From assembly GCA_001896555.1 (NCBI GenBank), contig MPOS01000018.1:24419-88418 (forward strand): DNA of 64,000 nt. The letters are read 5' to 3'. The stretch is from Candidatus Phosphitivorax anaerolimi (GTDB taxonomy: Bacteria > Desulfobacterota > Desulfomonilia > UBA1062). Below the pieces are notes generated by a model that worked only from the letters and a program-made list of their open reading frames with translations, was not told the origin of the DNA and searched no databases. Positions within the stretch are counted from its first letter, which is position 1. Each line of letters starts with the position of its first letter. A program made the translations under genes and the position numbers. Of the stretch, positions 27,941-38,790 are shown piece after piece.

Positions 27941-27976
27941 GGACATACCCCTCCTGTACACGATCGGGGTATGTCC
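27941..27976. repeat. Perfect 11-bp inverted repeat between convergent genes
   Basis: GGACATACCCC (27941-27951) and GGGGTATGTCC (27966-27976) are perfect arms with a 14-base loop. It lies after the aminotransferase pair and before the convergent secreted-protein gene, where a bidirectional terminator would be expected. No T tract follows on either strand. Confidence 0.5.
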
Positions 27977-28059
27977 TGATGACGGGGTTGACCATGAAAG
28001 AGCGGCGCGGGGAAAGGGGATGCCCTCGCCCCTCTCGCCCGCGCCTGATGAAGGTATGA

Positions 28060-28920
28060 CTACAGGGGATAGAATCTTACCTGGAGCAGCTTTGTCCCGT
28101 TGTTGTCCATGCTCCAGAGATCCTCGATGAAAGCCCCGATGTTGAATACCCATTCGTTCAGGTATTCCGCGCAGCAGGCCTGAGCCCCCTCGCACAGGGA
28201 ATCATCTGCCATGGGGGAACACTCGTCGAATATCCCGTCCGAGTTCTTGTCTACACAGCAGGAATCCGGCGGCATGAAGCAGCCTTGGGCGATGAGGTTG
28301 CAGACACTCCCCGACCACTGGAACAGGCCGGTGATATCAAGTGCCCGGGACTTGGCCGAGGTGCGGACAAAGCTGGCAGAAGAGGTCAGGAAGCCCCTGT
28401 CCGTTACCAGGCCGAGATAGAGCAGGTCGTTGCCGTGCTCATCCTGTACAACGGTGAACTCGGGGTCGTAGATCTCGACAGCCCTAAGTCCGCCGTCATT
28501 GTTTGAGGATTTGCCTGTGACCCTGATATATACCCGGTAGCCCTTTTCGTGTTTCGGCAGGCGCAGGATTGCGGGGTCGTCCGGGGAAAAGCCGGTGCAG
28601 GCGTCCGTCACCTGCAGATCCGTGGCAACGGGCGAGCCTTTGTGCCCCTTCGTGCTTGATTCCATGATGATCTGCATGGCGTATTCCGGATGTTCCGGAA
28701 TGAAGATGACATTCCCATAGACCGGATCTCCGAACGCATCACAAGGGGCGCCCGGGCATGATAAGTCGCCTTTCCTGGTCATGATATCGAGGCTGAAATG
28801 CCAGCCCGAAGGAAATCCGTCGGGTCTGACCCCGCTACCCTGCCCGGCGGGGTACGCATAGCCGGCAAAGAGGAAAATCAGTATGCCCGCGAGGATTGCC
28901 TCTCTCATCATCTTGCCCAT
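28060..28920 (-). CDS. Secreted cysteine-rich hypothetical protein
   Basis: A 286-residue protein with a signal peptide (MGKMMREAILAGILIFLFAGYAYPA; shown here as two parts: basic start, then hydrophobic core residues 7-20). Start chosen because AAGGGG lies upstream; a longer frame adds only polar residues. The mature part is beta-rich and has about 13 Cys, including CPGAPC, CCVDKNSDGIFDEC and CCAEY. The DKNSDGIFDE loop resembles a calcium-binding DxDxDG motif of thrombospondin-3/dockerin type. The family is not recognised. It is probably periplasmic or extracellular and stabilised by disulfides. Confidence 0.75.
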   Translation of the reverse strand: MGKMMREAILAGILIFLFAGYAYPAGQGSGVRPDGFPSGWHFSLDIMTRKGDLSCPGAPCDAFGDPVYGNVIFIPEHPEYAMQIIMESSTKGHKGSPVATDLQVTDACTGFSPDDPAILRLPKHEKGYRVYIRVTGKSSNNDGGLRAVEIYDPEFTVVQDEHGNDLLYLGLVTDRGFLTSSASFVRTSAKSRALDITGLFQWSGSVCNLIAQGCFMPPDSCCVDKNSDGIFDECSPMADDSLCEGAQACCAEYLNEWVFNIGAFIEDLWSMDNNGTKLLQVRFYPL

Positions 28921-29217
28921 TCTTTGCGCCCCTTTTTGTGATTTTTGCCCGCTCCGGTCCAAGGACCTCTCCCGGTTCTCTTTTCCATTAAGGGAGATGC
29001 TCGATCTTTGTTACACCGGAGTGCATATCTTGGAATATCAACAATCATGCCGCAGGTAACCACATGATATGAAAAATATTATTTTGAAATATAGCCTTTG
29101 TTGATACACGATTTCGTACTTGGCGTTTCAAGATCTGCATGGAAGGAGCGCATTGACTCTTGCCCGAATGCGTGTCAGTCATTCGGTAATAAAAGAAGAG
29201 GCGAAAGGAGACCCCCC

Positions 29218-29823
29218 ATGGCCGATACTCCCCCGAATAACCATTCCCACGAGCAGAGGCCGGTCCCTTCGGTCAACCCGGGTGCGAGCCCGCAGGAAGA
29301 GGTGGCGATCGTGAATGAGGAAAACACCGTCATCGGCAGCGCCATGCGGGCGGTGATGCGGCGGGACCGGCTCATCCACCGGGCCTCGTATATTCTCGTG
29401 TTCAACTCCCGGGGGCAGCTCTTCGTACAGGAGCGCACCCTGACAAAGGACATCTTCCCGGGATACCTGGACCTCTGCGCCGGAGGGGTGGTGCTCGCGG
29501 GCGAGAGTTACGAGGAGTCCGCCCTGCGCGAGCTAAACGAAGAGCTCGGTATCAGGGATGCCGGGATTGAGTTTCTCTTTGACTTCTATGGCGAGTACCT
29601 TGGCCAGAGGGTATGGGGCAGGGCGTTTTCCTGCATTGCGGAAGGACCGTTCATTCTGCAGCCGGAAGAGGTGTCCGGCGGCGCGTTCCATTCCTTGGAC
29701 GCGGTCATGAGGATAATCGACGAGAAGCCCTGCACCCCGGACAGCGTATACGTACTGCTCAGGTATTTGAAAAAACATGGTAATTCGGCCGGGCAGGGGA
29801 AAAACCTTGGAGAGCGGCTGTAG
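29218..29823 (+). CDS. NUDIX hydrolase (YfcD-like)
   Basis: A 201-residue protein with a low-complexity N-terminus (about 1-25) and a NUDIX domain (about 25-180). The NUDIX box GX5EX7REUXEEXGU is complete in GVVLAGESYEESALRELN plus EELGI. VAIVNEENTVIGSAMRAVMRRDRLIHRAS resembles the isopentenyl-diphosphate-isomerase-like subgroup that includes E. coli YfcD. It hydrolyses a nucleoside diphosphate-linked or related compound of unknown identity. GAAAGGAG precedes ATG. Its stop overlaps the GTG of the radical SAM gene by one base (TAGTG). Confidence 0.9.
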   Translation: MADTPPNNHSHEQRPVPSVNPGASPQEEVAIVNEENTVIGSAMRAVMRRDRLIHRASYILVFNSRGQLFVQERTLTKDIFPGYLDLCAGGVVLAGESYEESALRELNEELGIRDAGIEFLFDFYGEYLGQRVWGRAFSCIAEGPFILQPEEVSGGAFHSLDAVMRIIDEKPCTPDSVYVLLRYLKKHGNSAGQGKNLGERL

Positions 29824-31349
29824 TGAAGAGAATTCTCCTGGTCCATCCCCCGGTATCGAAGCCGAGCGAGTCTCCCGCCGGCCTTGCCAGGCTCGCAGGG
29901 GCTCTGAAGGCAGGAGGCGCCCAGTTTCGGGTGATCGACGCCAACATGGAGGGGCTGCGCTTCCTCCTCGACGATTGCACTGAGCCAACCGATACCTGGA
30001 CCCGCAGGGCCTGCCGCCGCATCAATGAGAATCTCGCCGTGCTCCAGAGACGCGAGACCTACCGGAACCGGGGCAGGTACATCCAGGCGGTCACGGAGAT
30101 CAACCGCGTGCTGGCCCACAGGTCAGGGCCCTACCGGTCGAATGTCAGCCTCAACAATTTCACTCACGACGAGCTCTCTCCCGTAAAGAGCCGGGACCTG
30201 CTCCGTGCGGCCCAAACGCCTCAGGACAACGTGTTCTATCCCTACTTCAGAAGCCGCCTTGCAGAGGTCCTTGGAGAGTATGCACCGGATGTGGTGGGCT
30301 TCTCGCTCACCTTCCTGAGCCAGGCCCTGACCACCATGGCCATGGTGGGATTCCTGAAGGAGCAGGCGCCAGAGGTCAGGATCGTTCTGGGCGGCGGGCT
30401 GGTTACCTCGTGGATCAGGGGGCCTGCATGGAGAAACCCCTTTTCCGGCCTCGTGGACGATCTGGTGGCAGGTCCGGGCGAGAATGCCCTGCTCACCCTG
30501 GCAGGCCTGGGAGGCGCCGGCGGGCACTTTCTGCCGGATTACGAACCCTTCCGGGACTACCCCTACCTCTCACCCCGGCCGGTTTTGCCGTACAGCGCCT
30601 CGTCCGGCTGCTACTGGGGGAAGTGCTCGTTCTGTCCCGAGCAGGCGGAGGCAAATCCGTATCTGGGGCTGCCGGCTGAGCGGGCCGTACATGACATGGA
30701 GGAGCTGGCGCGGGCCGAGCCTTCGGGCCTGATCCATGTATGCGACAATGCCATGAGCCCCTCTCTGCTCAAGGTTATGGCACAGGGCGGGCCTCGTATT
30801 CCCTGGTACGGGTTTGCGAGGATAAGCCCCGCTCTTGCCGATCCCGGTTTCTGCTCCGATCTAAAGAGCTCGGGATGCGTCATGCTCAAGCTGGGGATCG
30901 AGTCGGGCGACCAGCGGGTCCTCGATGAGCTCGGCAAGGGGATCCAACTCCACGAGTCTGCACAGGTGCTTAAAATCGTGAAAAGCTCTGGTATCGCCAC
31001 CTATGTCTATCTCCTGTTCGGCACGCCCCCCGAAGATGAAGCCGCGGCGAAAAAGACCCTGGAGTTCATCGGGCAAAACCGTGATTATGTGGACTTTCTC
31101 AATCTTTCCATCTTCAACCTCCCCAAGGGGAGCCCCGATGCCGCCGGGCTCGATACGTACGATTTTTCACAAGGAGACCTCTCGCTCTACCAGGGCTTCG
31201 TTCATCCCCGGGGATGGGACAGGAGGAGGGTGCGCCGGTTTCTCGACAAGGAATTCAAGCGCGATGATGCCATCGCCCGGATCGTAAGAAGGGACCCTCC
31301 CTCGTTCACCTCGAATCACGCCCCGTTCTTCACCAGCGGTGTGTGGTGA
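29823..31349 (+). CDS. Radical SAM protein with B12-binding-like N-domain
   Basis: A 508-residue protein starting at GTG behind GGAGAG. Residues 1-60 and 140-230 give a Rossmann-like cobalamin-binding-type domain (KRILLVHPPVSKPSESPAGL, then DVVGFSLTF and VLGGGLVTSW). The cluster motif is C263-YWGK-C268-SF-C271, spacing CX4CX2C instead of the usual CX3CX2C. GIESGDQRVLDELGKG (about 360) is a standard SAM-binding segment, and the protein ends with a possible SPASM-free tail. It is coupled to the NUDIX gene. The reaction is unknown; an unusual methylation or rearrangement is possible. Confidence 0.85.
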   Translation: MKRILLVHPPVSKPSESPAGLARLAGALKAGGAQFRVIDANMEGLRFLLDDCTEPTDTWTRRACRRINENLAVLQRRETYRNRGRYIQAVTEINRVLAHRSGPYRSNVSLNNFTHDELSPVKSRDLLRAAQTPQDNVFYPYFRSRLAEVLGEYAPDVVGFSLTFLSQALTTMAMVGFLKEQAPEVRIVLGGGLVTSWIRGPAWRNPFSGLVDDLVAGPGENALLTLAGLGGAGGHFLPDYEPFRDYPYLSPRPVLPYSASSGCYWGKCSFCPEQAEANPYLGLPAERAVHDMEELARAEPSGLIHVCDNAMSPSLLKVMAQGGPRIPWYGFARISPALADPGFCSDLKSSGCVMLKLGIESGDQRVLDELGKGIQLHESAQVLKIVKSSGIATYVYLLFGTPPEDEAAAKKTLEFIGQNRDYVDFLNLSIFNLPKGSPDAAGLDTYDFSQGDLSLYQGFVHPRGWDRRRVRRFLDKEFKRDDAIARIVRRDPPSFTSNHAPFFTSGVW

Positions 31350-31795
31350 GAAATCCTTCCGAAAAATCCTGATACACCGGTTCTTAGGAGATGGGTTTTA
31401 CGGGGCGGCGCCTTCGATCCGGGCCGTAGATCCCCATTCTCACATGTACTTCGTACGGAATGGGGAACGAGAGATTATGCCCTCTCCAATCGCATCGTTT
31501 TGATCCCCGTTTGAGCCTGCTGCTTTAAAGGGTTAAAGGGCCATGCCAATGATCGTACGGCTCGAAGCAGGGTAAAAGGGCCTGTCCTTCAAAAGGCCCA
31601 TACCATTTGGATGAGTGTTCCTCCGGCCCGGGCAGGACTCCCGGCTTGTGATGCTCTTTAAAATCCACAAAATAGACGGGTCCGGGCCTGTCTTTTATGA
31701 AAAATGCACATATGAGATATTTGCAAAGAAGAAATAGAGATTATATAGAAAATATGGCAGTCTGTCTTATGCAAGGGACGAGGTAAGAGAAATCC
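31350..31795. other. Intergenic region with hairpins and a promoter
   Basis: CCCCATTC (31432-31439) and GAATGGGG (31458-31465) form an 8-bp stem after the radical SAM gene. A second hairpin element with arms GGGCCT and AGGCCC lies at 31578-31600 and has a near copy at 56218. A sigma-70 style promoter precedes the adaptor gene. Confidence 0.45.
31721..31749 (+). promoter_or_regulatory. Sigma-70-like promoter for the RND adaptor gene
   Basis: TTGCAA (31721-31726) and TATAGA (31744-31749) are separated by 17 bases in an AT-rich stretch about 50 bases upstream of the start. The fit is fair, not proven. Confidence 0.4.
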
Positions 31796-33004
31796 ATGAC
31801 AAGCGAAGTCTTTCCCGAGGACAGGGCCGAAAAGCCGGCGACAGAGAAGGCAGGGCGCCGGAAGATACAGCCCATGGACTGGGCGATGATGGCTTCTATT
31901 TTGGTGATCCTCGGAATCTTTGTCTACACCAGCGTATTTACAAGAGAATTTAAGGTCGATGTGGTCAGCGTGGCCCTCCAGTACCCCTACCAGACGTATA
32001 CCCGCTACACCGCCGCCGGAACCGTGGTTGCCAAGCGACGGGCGGAAGTGGCTGCAAAGGTTCCAGGCCAGCTGGTGGAATTCGCTGTTGGAGAGGGTGC
32101 TCTGGTAGAGAAGGGGCAGGTGATCGCGCGCATCGAGAGTGCGGATGCGGTCGCCCGAAAGGACCAGGCCGAGGCCAGGCACCGGCTCGCCGTCGCCACT
32201 CTCGAACAGGCCAGAGAGGACCTGGCGGAAGAGAGATTCAACCTTGCGCGCTACAAAAAGCTCTACGAGATGGGCTCGGTGTCGAGGTCGGAGTATAAGG
32301 CCGCCGAGGCCGGACACCGCAAGGCGGTCTCTGCGCTCAATGCGGCCGAGGCCTTGATGAAGGCCGAGGCGGCTGCCTTGCGGAGTGCTGAGATCACGCT
32401 CGACAACACCCAGATAAGGGCACCCTTCAGCGGCATGGTCCTGAAATTCAATGCAGATATCGGCGACATGGTGACCCCGCCCGGTCCTGTAGGAAGCACG
32501 GACTCCTCCATAGCCACTATCGCGGATGTGTCCGAGCTCAGTGTGGAGGTGGAGGTTCCGGAATCCGTGATTAGGGAGATTCATAACGGTCAGTCCTGCA
32601 TTGTCGAAACCGGCGGCCTGCCCGATGTCCATTTCACCGGTGAAGTGACCGCCGCCCCGCCCCCGGGTGAGAAGATACAATCCAAGTCCCTGGTGAAGGT
32701 GCGTATTCTCGAAAGCGATCTCCGCATCCGGCCGGATATGGCCGCACGGGTCTCGTTCCTTTCCCGCCCCCTTTCCGAGGGCGACGACGTTCCCCGCATC
32801 CTGGTCCACAGCTCGGTGATCGTGACCGACCAGGGCGGCCCTGCGGTTTATCTGGTCAGGGACGAGCGGGCGGTTCTGAGGAGTGTCCTTACCGGCGCCC
32901 GGTTTCACGACCGGGTGGAGATACTGGGCGGCGTCTCCGTGGGAGATAGGCTCATCGTAAATCCGCCCAAGGGGATCAAAAACGGCTCGCGGCTTGCCCT
33001 TTAG
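31796..33004 (+). CDS. RND-type periplasmic adaptor subunit, orphan
   Basis: A 402-residue membrane fusion protein: cytoplasmic N-tail, one anchor helix (about 29-48), lipoyl half-motif (AAKVPGQLVEFAVGEGALVEKG), a helical hairpin about 115-195, second half-motif (IRAPFSGMVLKFNADIGDMV) and barrel domain. It resembles AcrA/RND partners. No RND pump, ABC protein or outer membrane factor is next to it: the following gene is a NYN-domain protein on the same strand. It may partner the efflux genes elsewhere in the genome. ATG is the only good start. Confidence 0.88.
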   Translation: MTSEVFPEDRAEKPATEKAGRRKIQPMDWAMMASILVILGIFVYTSVFTREFKVDVVSVALQYPYQTYTRYTAAGTVVAKRRAEVAAKVPGQLVEFAVGEGALVEKGQVIARIESADAVARKDQAEARHRLAVATLEQAREDLAEERFNLARYKKLYEMGSVSRSEYKAAEAGHRKAVSALNAAEALMKAEAAALRSAEITLDNTQIRAPFSGMVLKFNADIGDMVTPPGPVGSTDSSIATIADVSELSVEVEVPESVIREIHNGQSCIVETGGLPDVHFTGEVTAAPPPGEKIQSKSLVKVRILESDLRIRPDMAARVSFLSRPLSEGDDVPRILVHSSVIVTDQGGPAVYLVRDERAVLRSVLTGARFHDRVEILGGVSVGDRLIVNPPKGIKNGSRLAL

Positions 33005-33435
33005 TCCGGGGTTGGTTTCCTCTCGGATCGTTCGTCCCTCTCTGGCCCCGGGTGCTTGCGCTGGTATCTTGGGGAGACAAGGCGGAAAGGCGATCGTCCC
33101 GGGCATCGTTTGAGGACCTCCCGGTCTGCCGGCCTCCCAAGCATTCCGACCTCGGATGACAACTCCCGGCACCGGCATGCCGCCGAACATGGCCAACTGA
33201 AGGCTTCCCAGGTATTTTGACTGCGAATGAAAAGGCGCATTGCCCGCATCGAATCTATTGCCTGGAAAATCCGCTGCCCAAGCCGACTTGAGAGCAGGTT
33301 CCCGATTTATGTTCTTGACAGGAGGCGGGAAAGAAAGGATGAATACAACCGACACGTTTTAAGACGTTTGAAATGGTGTCTGATTGCCGGGAGGTCCCGG
33401 CCTTCTGCAGAAAATGCAGGGGAGGAGAGAGATTC
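33005..33435. other. Intergenic stretch, nothing identified
   Basis: Short overlapping frames exist on both strands but none has a ribosome site and recognisable protein. The NYN gene is preceded by GGGGAGGAGAGA at about 33420-33431. Confidence 0.4.
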
Positions 33436-34266
33436 ATGGCGTTACAGCACGATACTCAGAATATGGCGGTGTTCTGCGATTTCGAAAACGTGGCCCTGGG
33501 GGTCAGGGATGCGAAATACCGGCAGTTCGATGTGAAGAAGATACTGGAGCGGTTGCTGCTCAAGGGGAGCATCATCGTAAAGAAGGCCTACTGCGACTGG
33601 GACCGATACAAGGACTACAAGCCCGTGATGCACGAGGCCTCCTTTGAGCTCATCGAGATTCCGCATGTCCGGCAGTCGGGCAAGAACTCGGCCGACATCC
33701 GCATGGTGGTGGATGCACTGGACCTCTGCTATACCAAACTGCACGTGGACACCTTCGTGATCATCAGCGGCGACTCGGATTTCTCGCCCCTGGTGAGCAA
33801 GCTGAGGGAGAACAATAAGATCGTAATCGGCGTGGGGGTGAAGAACTCCTCGTCCGACCTCCTGATCGCCAACTGCGACGAGTTCATCTTCTACGACGAC
33901 CTCGTACGCGAGAGCGAGACCAAAAGGCCCAAGATCAGGAGACCTCTGGCCAAGAACAACGCTGCGGCCCCGGCCAAGGCGAGCTCCAAGGAGAGCCAGG
34001 AGGAGGACCGGAAGCAGAAGGCCCTGGACCTCGTTCTGGAGACTGTGGAGGCCATGTTCGCCGAGCGCGGCGACGACGACAAGCTCTGGGGCTCCATGGT
34101 GAAGCAGGCGCTCAGACGCCGCATGCCGGGCTTCAACGAGAGCTACTACGGGTACAGGTCATTCAGCCGGTTGCTGGAAGATGCCAGAGACCGGCACCTC
34201 CTGGAGATCGAGCTCGACGAGAAGTCAGGCAGCTACATAATCAAGAACGTAGTCCACGAGGATTAG
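33436..34266 (+). CDS. NYN-domain nuclease with OST-HTH/LOTUS domain
   Basis: A 276-residue protein. Residues about 10-160 are a NYN/PIN-like nuclease domain: VFCDFENVALGV gives the first Asp, SADIRMVVDALDLCY the middle acidic group, and FVIISGDSDFSPLV the last pair; all metal-binding acids appear present. After a Lys/Ala linker, residues about 195-270 match the OST-HTH/LOTUS RNA-binding fold (LWGSMVKQALRRRMPGFNESYYGYRSFSRLLEDA). The pairing is the LabA/DUF88 architecture known from bacteria and suggests RNA processing. GGAGGAGAGAG decides the start. Confidence 0.9.
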   Translation: MALQHDTQNMAVFCDFENVALGVRDAKYRQFDVKKILERLLLKGSIIVKKAYCDWDRYKDYKPVMHEASFELIEIPHVRQSGKNSADIRMVVDALDLCYTKLHVDTFVIISGDSDFSPLVSKLRENNKIVIGVGVKNSSSDLLIANCDEFIFYDDLVRESETKRPKIRRPLAKNNAAAPAKASSKESQEEDRKQKALDLVLETVEAMFAERGDDDKLWGSMVKQALRRRMPGFNESYYGYRSFSRLLEDARDRHLLEIELDEKSGSYIIKNVVHED

Positions 34267-34335
34267 CATCCCGCATGGGGTCATGGGGTCACATCATGGG
34301 GCGGATCTCTATATAGGCCAAGGGCTTAGAGTTAA

Positions 34336-34372
34336 GGGGTCAGGTCTTTGGATGGTCCCGATCTTTGACCCC
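34336..34372. repeat. GGGGTCA inverted repeat between convergent genes
   Basis: GGGGTCA (34336-34342) and TGACCCC (34366-34372) form arms separated by 23 bases, followed by an AT-poor stretch. It lies between the NYN gene and the converging typA gene. A nearby direct repeat ATGGGGTC occurs twice at 34275-34290. It resembles the REP-type GGGGTCAGGTCT elements seen in some deltaproteobacteria, by memory only. Confidence 0.35.
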
Positions 34373-34423
34373 AATACCGCGCCACACTCCACCGCGGTAG
34401 TATAAGGGGCAAAAAGGAATCTT

Positions 34424-36265
<1,842 letters not shown>

Positions 36266-36395
36266 GATCTCGTATCCTGCCGATGATGCGATGTGTCCTC
36301 CCGGATAATCTTCCCTGCCCGGCAGCGCACAGAGCCATATCCCACACGCCGTTCTTTTGCAACAGAATTATCTGAGGTTTCATGACATTTTCTTT

Positions 36396-36424
36396 TTGAC
36401 AAAAGATATATCACCCGTTATTAA
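36396..36424 (+). promoter_or_regulatory. Strong sigma-70-like promoter of the TetR gene
   Basis: TTGACA (36396-36401) and TATTAA (36419-36424) with a 17-base spacer lie in an AT-rich region about 60 bases before the TetR start. The -35 is a consensus match. It may also drive the downstream dehydrogenase cluster. Confidence 0.6.
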
Positions 36425-36435
36425 TTAAAGTATAA

Positions 36436-36454
36436 GAATTCTGATTCGATATTC
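36436..36454. promoter_or_regulatory. Imperfect palindrome, candidate TetR operator
   Basis: The 19-base element with GAAT/ATTC ends lies just after the predicted transcription start, where a self-repressing TetR protein would bind. The inner part is only partly symmetrical. Confidence 0.35.
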
Positions 36455-36486
36455 TCGTGATGTCATAACATGAGGAAGGGGGGGTG

Positions 36487-37146
36487 ATGTCTCATCTCTC
36501 TGGCGATCGCAAGGCAGAGACGAGGTCCATGATCTTCCTTGCCGCTCGCAAGGTGTTCAGCGAAAAGGGATATTATAAGGCCCAGATCGCGGACATCGTC
36601 AGGGAATCGGGCACGTCAACGGGCAGCGTCTATGCGCATTTCAAGGACAAGCAGGACCTGTTCCGTCAGATCATCCGGGAAACCCTCGACAGTCTGAGGT
36701 CCAGACTCAAGGAACTCAGCGACACCTCGCCGCCCGGCGACATCCAAGAGCGGGTCAGCCGGTGGCAGCCGGGGTTCGAGGCCTTTTTTGACTACATAGA
36801 GAACAACCCGGAGCAGGTGCTCTTCATCATCCGAGGCGGCTTCGGGGTCGACGAGGAGACGGAAAACACGATCTGGGAGTTCTTCAGGGCCTTTGCCTCC
36901 GATATCGCCGAAGACGTTCGCAGATGGGAGTGTCTGGGCTACATCGAGGGGGCGAACGCCGTTCTTGTGGGGCACATCATTACCGGCATGTGCATCCACG
37001 TCGGGCTCAGCTACCTGCTGGAGAGGCAGTTCACCCGCGAGGAGGCCATCAGCAGTCTCCTGGCCGTCACCCGCTCCCTGGTGCTGCAGTATCTGACCGA
37101 CAAGGGCAGGAGAGAGCTCGGCTACCTGCCCGAGCTGAAGCGGTGA
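36487..37146 (+). CDS. TetR-family regulator
   Basis: A 219-residue regulator. The N-terminal helix-turn-helix is standard: AETRSMIFLAARKVFSEKGYYKAQIADIVRES, continued by GTSTGSVYAHFKDK (about 10-60). The ligand domain is helical, with no recognised sub-family; it resembles regulators of fatty-acid metabolism such as FadR-type TetRs. ATG at 36487 follows GAGGAAGGGGGGGTG; a GTG one codon earlier is possible. It is upstream of, and on the same strand as, two acyl-CoA dehydrogenases, so it probably controls them. Confidence 0.93.
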   Translation: MSHLSGDRKAETRSMIFLAARKVFSEKGYYKAQIADIVRESGTSTGSVYAHFKDKQDLFRQIIRETLDSLRSRLKELSDTSPPGDIQERVSRWQPGFEAFFDYIENNPEQVLFIIRGGFGVDEETENTIWEFFRAFASDIAEDVRRWECLGYIEGANAVLVGHIITGMCIHVGLSYLLERQFTREEAISSLLAVTRSLVLQYLTDKGRRELGYLPELKR

Positions 37147-37265
37147 GGGGCACTGCAGGGCACGCCCCTGAAGAATGCGTGCGTGAGTACACAGTTTTTA
37201 CGGGTTTTCTCCGCCGGGCATGATTTCCGGCTTGAAGGATATGAACAGGTATGAGGAGGTTTTTT

Positions 37266-38777
37266 ATGCTGTCCAGCGCAGAAGTGTCGAACCGGCTCTC
37301 CAGTTTCCCAAGGTTCGAGGATATGTTGCTGAGCCTGCCCTATGCCCCGCGCATGCCAAAGGGCATGGTCAGAGAGACGCGGGAGGTGGTCGCGATCGCC
37401 CGCGCGTTCAATGAGAAGGTGGCCCGCCCCCGGGCCCTGGAGCTCGACCGCAAGACCCACGAAGATCCTGACTACATGCCCCGCGACCTCGTAGAGCTGG
37501 CCAACCGGTGGGGTTTCTACACCATGTGGATACCCCGGATCTTCGGCGGCAGGGGATACAACATGCCCTCCATGTCGTACTTCGCAGAAGAGGTCGGCTC
37601 GGTGTGCCTGGGGATCATGAACGTCATCGGGGTGCACTACCTCGGGGTGGCGGGCGTGGTCGCCTCGGCCAACACCCGCCTGGCGAAACGGATTCTGGGC
37701 GAGGTGGCCCGGGGAGAGAAGACCGGGAATCCCTGTCTCATCGCGCTCGCCACGACCGAGCCCGGCGCCGGGACCGACGTGGAGGAGGTGGAGCTCGTGG
37801 ACAAGGGCAGGGTCGCCTGCCATGCCAGGAGGGTCAGGGGCGGATACGTGGTGAACGGCACCAAGGTGTTCATCTCCATGGGGCATGTATCCACCTGGAC
37901 CGTGCTCTATGCGTACGAGGACCTGAAGAGGCCCTCGGAGACGACCGTGGGCCTGATGGTGAAGACCGGCACACAAGGCTTCTCGTTCGGTTCCCACGAG
38001 AACAAGATGGGCCAGCGGGTATGTCCGGCGAGCGTGCTCGTGTTCGAGGACTGCTTCATCCCCGACGACCAGGTGCTCTTCAGCACGGACATGGTGAGGA
38101 AGTTCACGAAGAAACCGATCCGGGAGGTCGCGCAGCGCTACATCGATTATGTAGTCGGCGCCACGAGACCCGGTGTCTGCGCATTCGGGGTGGGCGCGGC
38201 CCGCGGCGCGTTCGAGACCGCGCTCAAACACGCGTCCACGACCACGATGAACGGCACCCTGCTCATCAACCACGAGTGGGTGCAGAGCATGCTCGCCGAG
38301 ATGTACAAGAACGTGGCCCTGGGCAGGCTCGCCTACACCGAGGCCAACTATGCCAACAGCCACCGGGGCCTCTACAAGATCCTCCAGCTCAAGCCCGTCT
38401 ACTACTATCTCAGGCTCATGCCGCAGGCCTACTTCGACAAGGTGATCGGGCCCATGCTGGAAAAGGACTATTCCACCAGGCTCATGGGCAAGCTCTCCTA
38501 TGACTGGGCCAGACCCGAGGACCAGCGGTGCTGCTCGGGCTGGGCGTCGCTCGCCAAGGTCGCGGGAACGGACCTCGGGGTCAGGAACTGCCAGATGGCC
38601 ATCGAGCTCATGGGCCGCACCGGCCTGAGACAGGACGCGGGGGTGGAGAAGATGCTGCGCGACATCAAGCTCCTGCAGATCTACGAGGGCACCAACCAGC
38701 TCAACCGGCTCAACGTGTTCAAGTGCCTCATCGCGCCTGAGGTTCCCCAGGCGCGGGTGTTCGATGAGGACAGGTAG
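37266..38777 (+). CDS. Acyl-CoA dehydrogenase, catalytic subunit candidate
   Basis: A 503-residue flavoenzyme. CLIALATTEPGAGTDVEEVEL (about 155-176) is the FAD/substrate signature, VNGTKVFISMG the next; the C-terminal FAD segment is MELMGRTGLRQDAGVEKMLRDIK-like and the catalytic base is E474 in LLQIYEGTNQLNR. It is longer than usual (about 380), with an extra N-terminal helix and an insert around 300-410. AGGAGG sits six bases before ATG at 37266. Its stop is 14 bases before the second dehydrogenase. The pair likely forms a heteromer that oxidises a bulky or unusual acyl-CoA. Confidence 0.9.
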   Translation: MLSSAEVSNRLSSFPRFEDMLLSLPYAPRMPKGMVRETREVVAIARAFNEKVARPRALELDRKTHEDPDYMPRDLVELANRWGFYTMWIPRIFGGRGYNMPSMSYFAEEVGSVCLGIMNVIGVHYLGVAGVVASANTRLAKRILGEVARGEKTGNPCLIALATTEPGAGTDVEEVELVDKGRVACHARRVRGGYVVNGTKVFISMGHVSTWTVLYAYEDLKRPSETTVGLMVKTGTQGFSFGSHENKMGQRVCPASVLVFEDCFIPDDQVLFSTDMVRKFTKKPIREVAQRYIDYVVGATRPGVCAFGVGAARGAFETALKHASTTTMNGTLLINHEWVQSMLAEMYKNVALGRLAYTEANYANSHRGLYKILQLKPVYYYLRLMPQAYFDKVIGPMLEKDYSTRLMGKLSYDWARPEDQRCCSGWASLAKVAGTDLGVRNCQMAIELMGRTGLRQDAGVEKMLRDIKLLQIYEGTNQLNRLNVFKCLIAPEVPQARVFDEDR

Positions 38778-38790
38778 GAAAGGAGGCGTT

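Noticed and set aside
27941..27976. Bidirectional rho-independent terminator
   Set aside because: The 11-bp stem is perfect but there is no T tract on either side; listed only as an inverted repeat.
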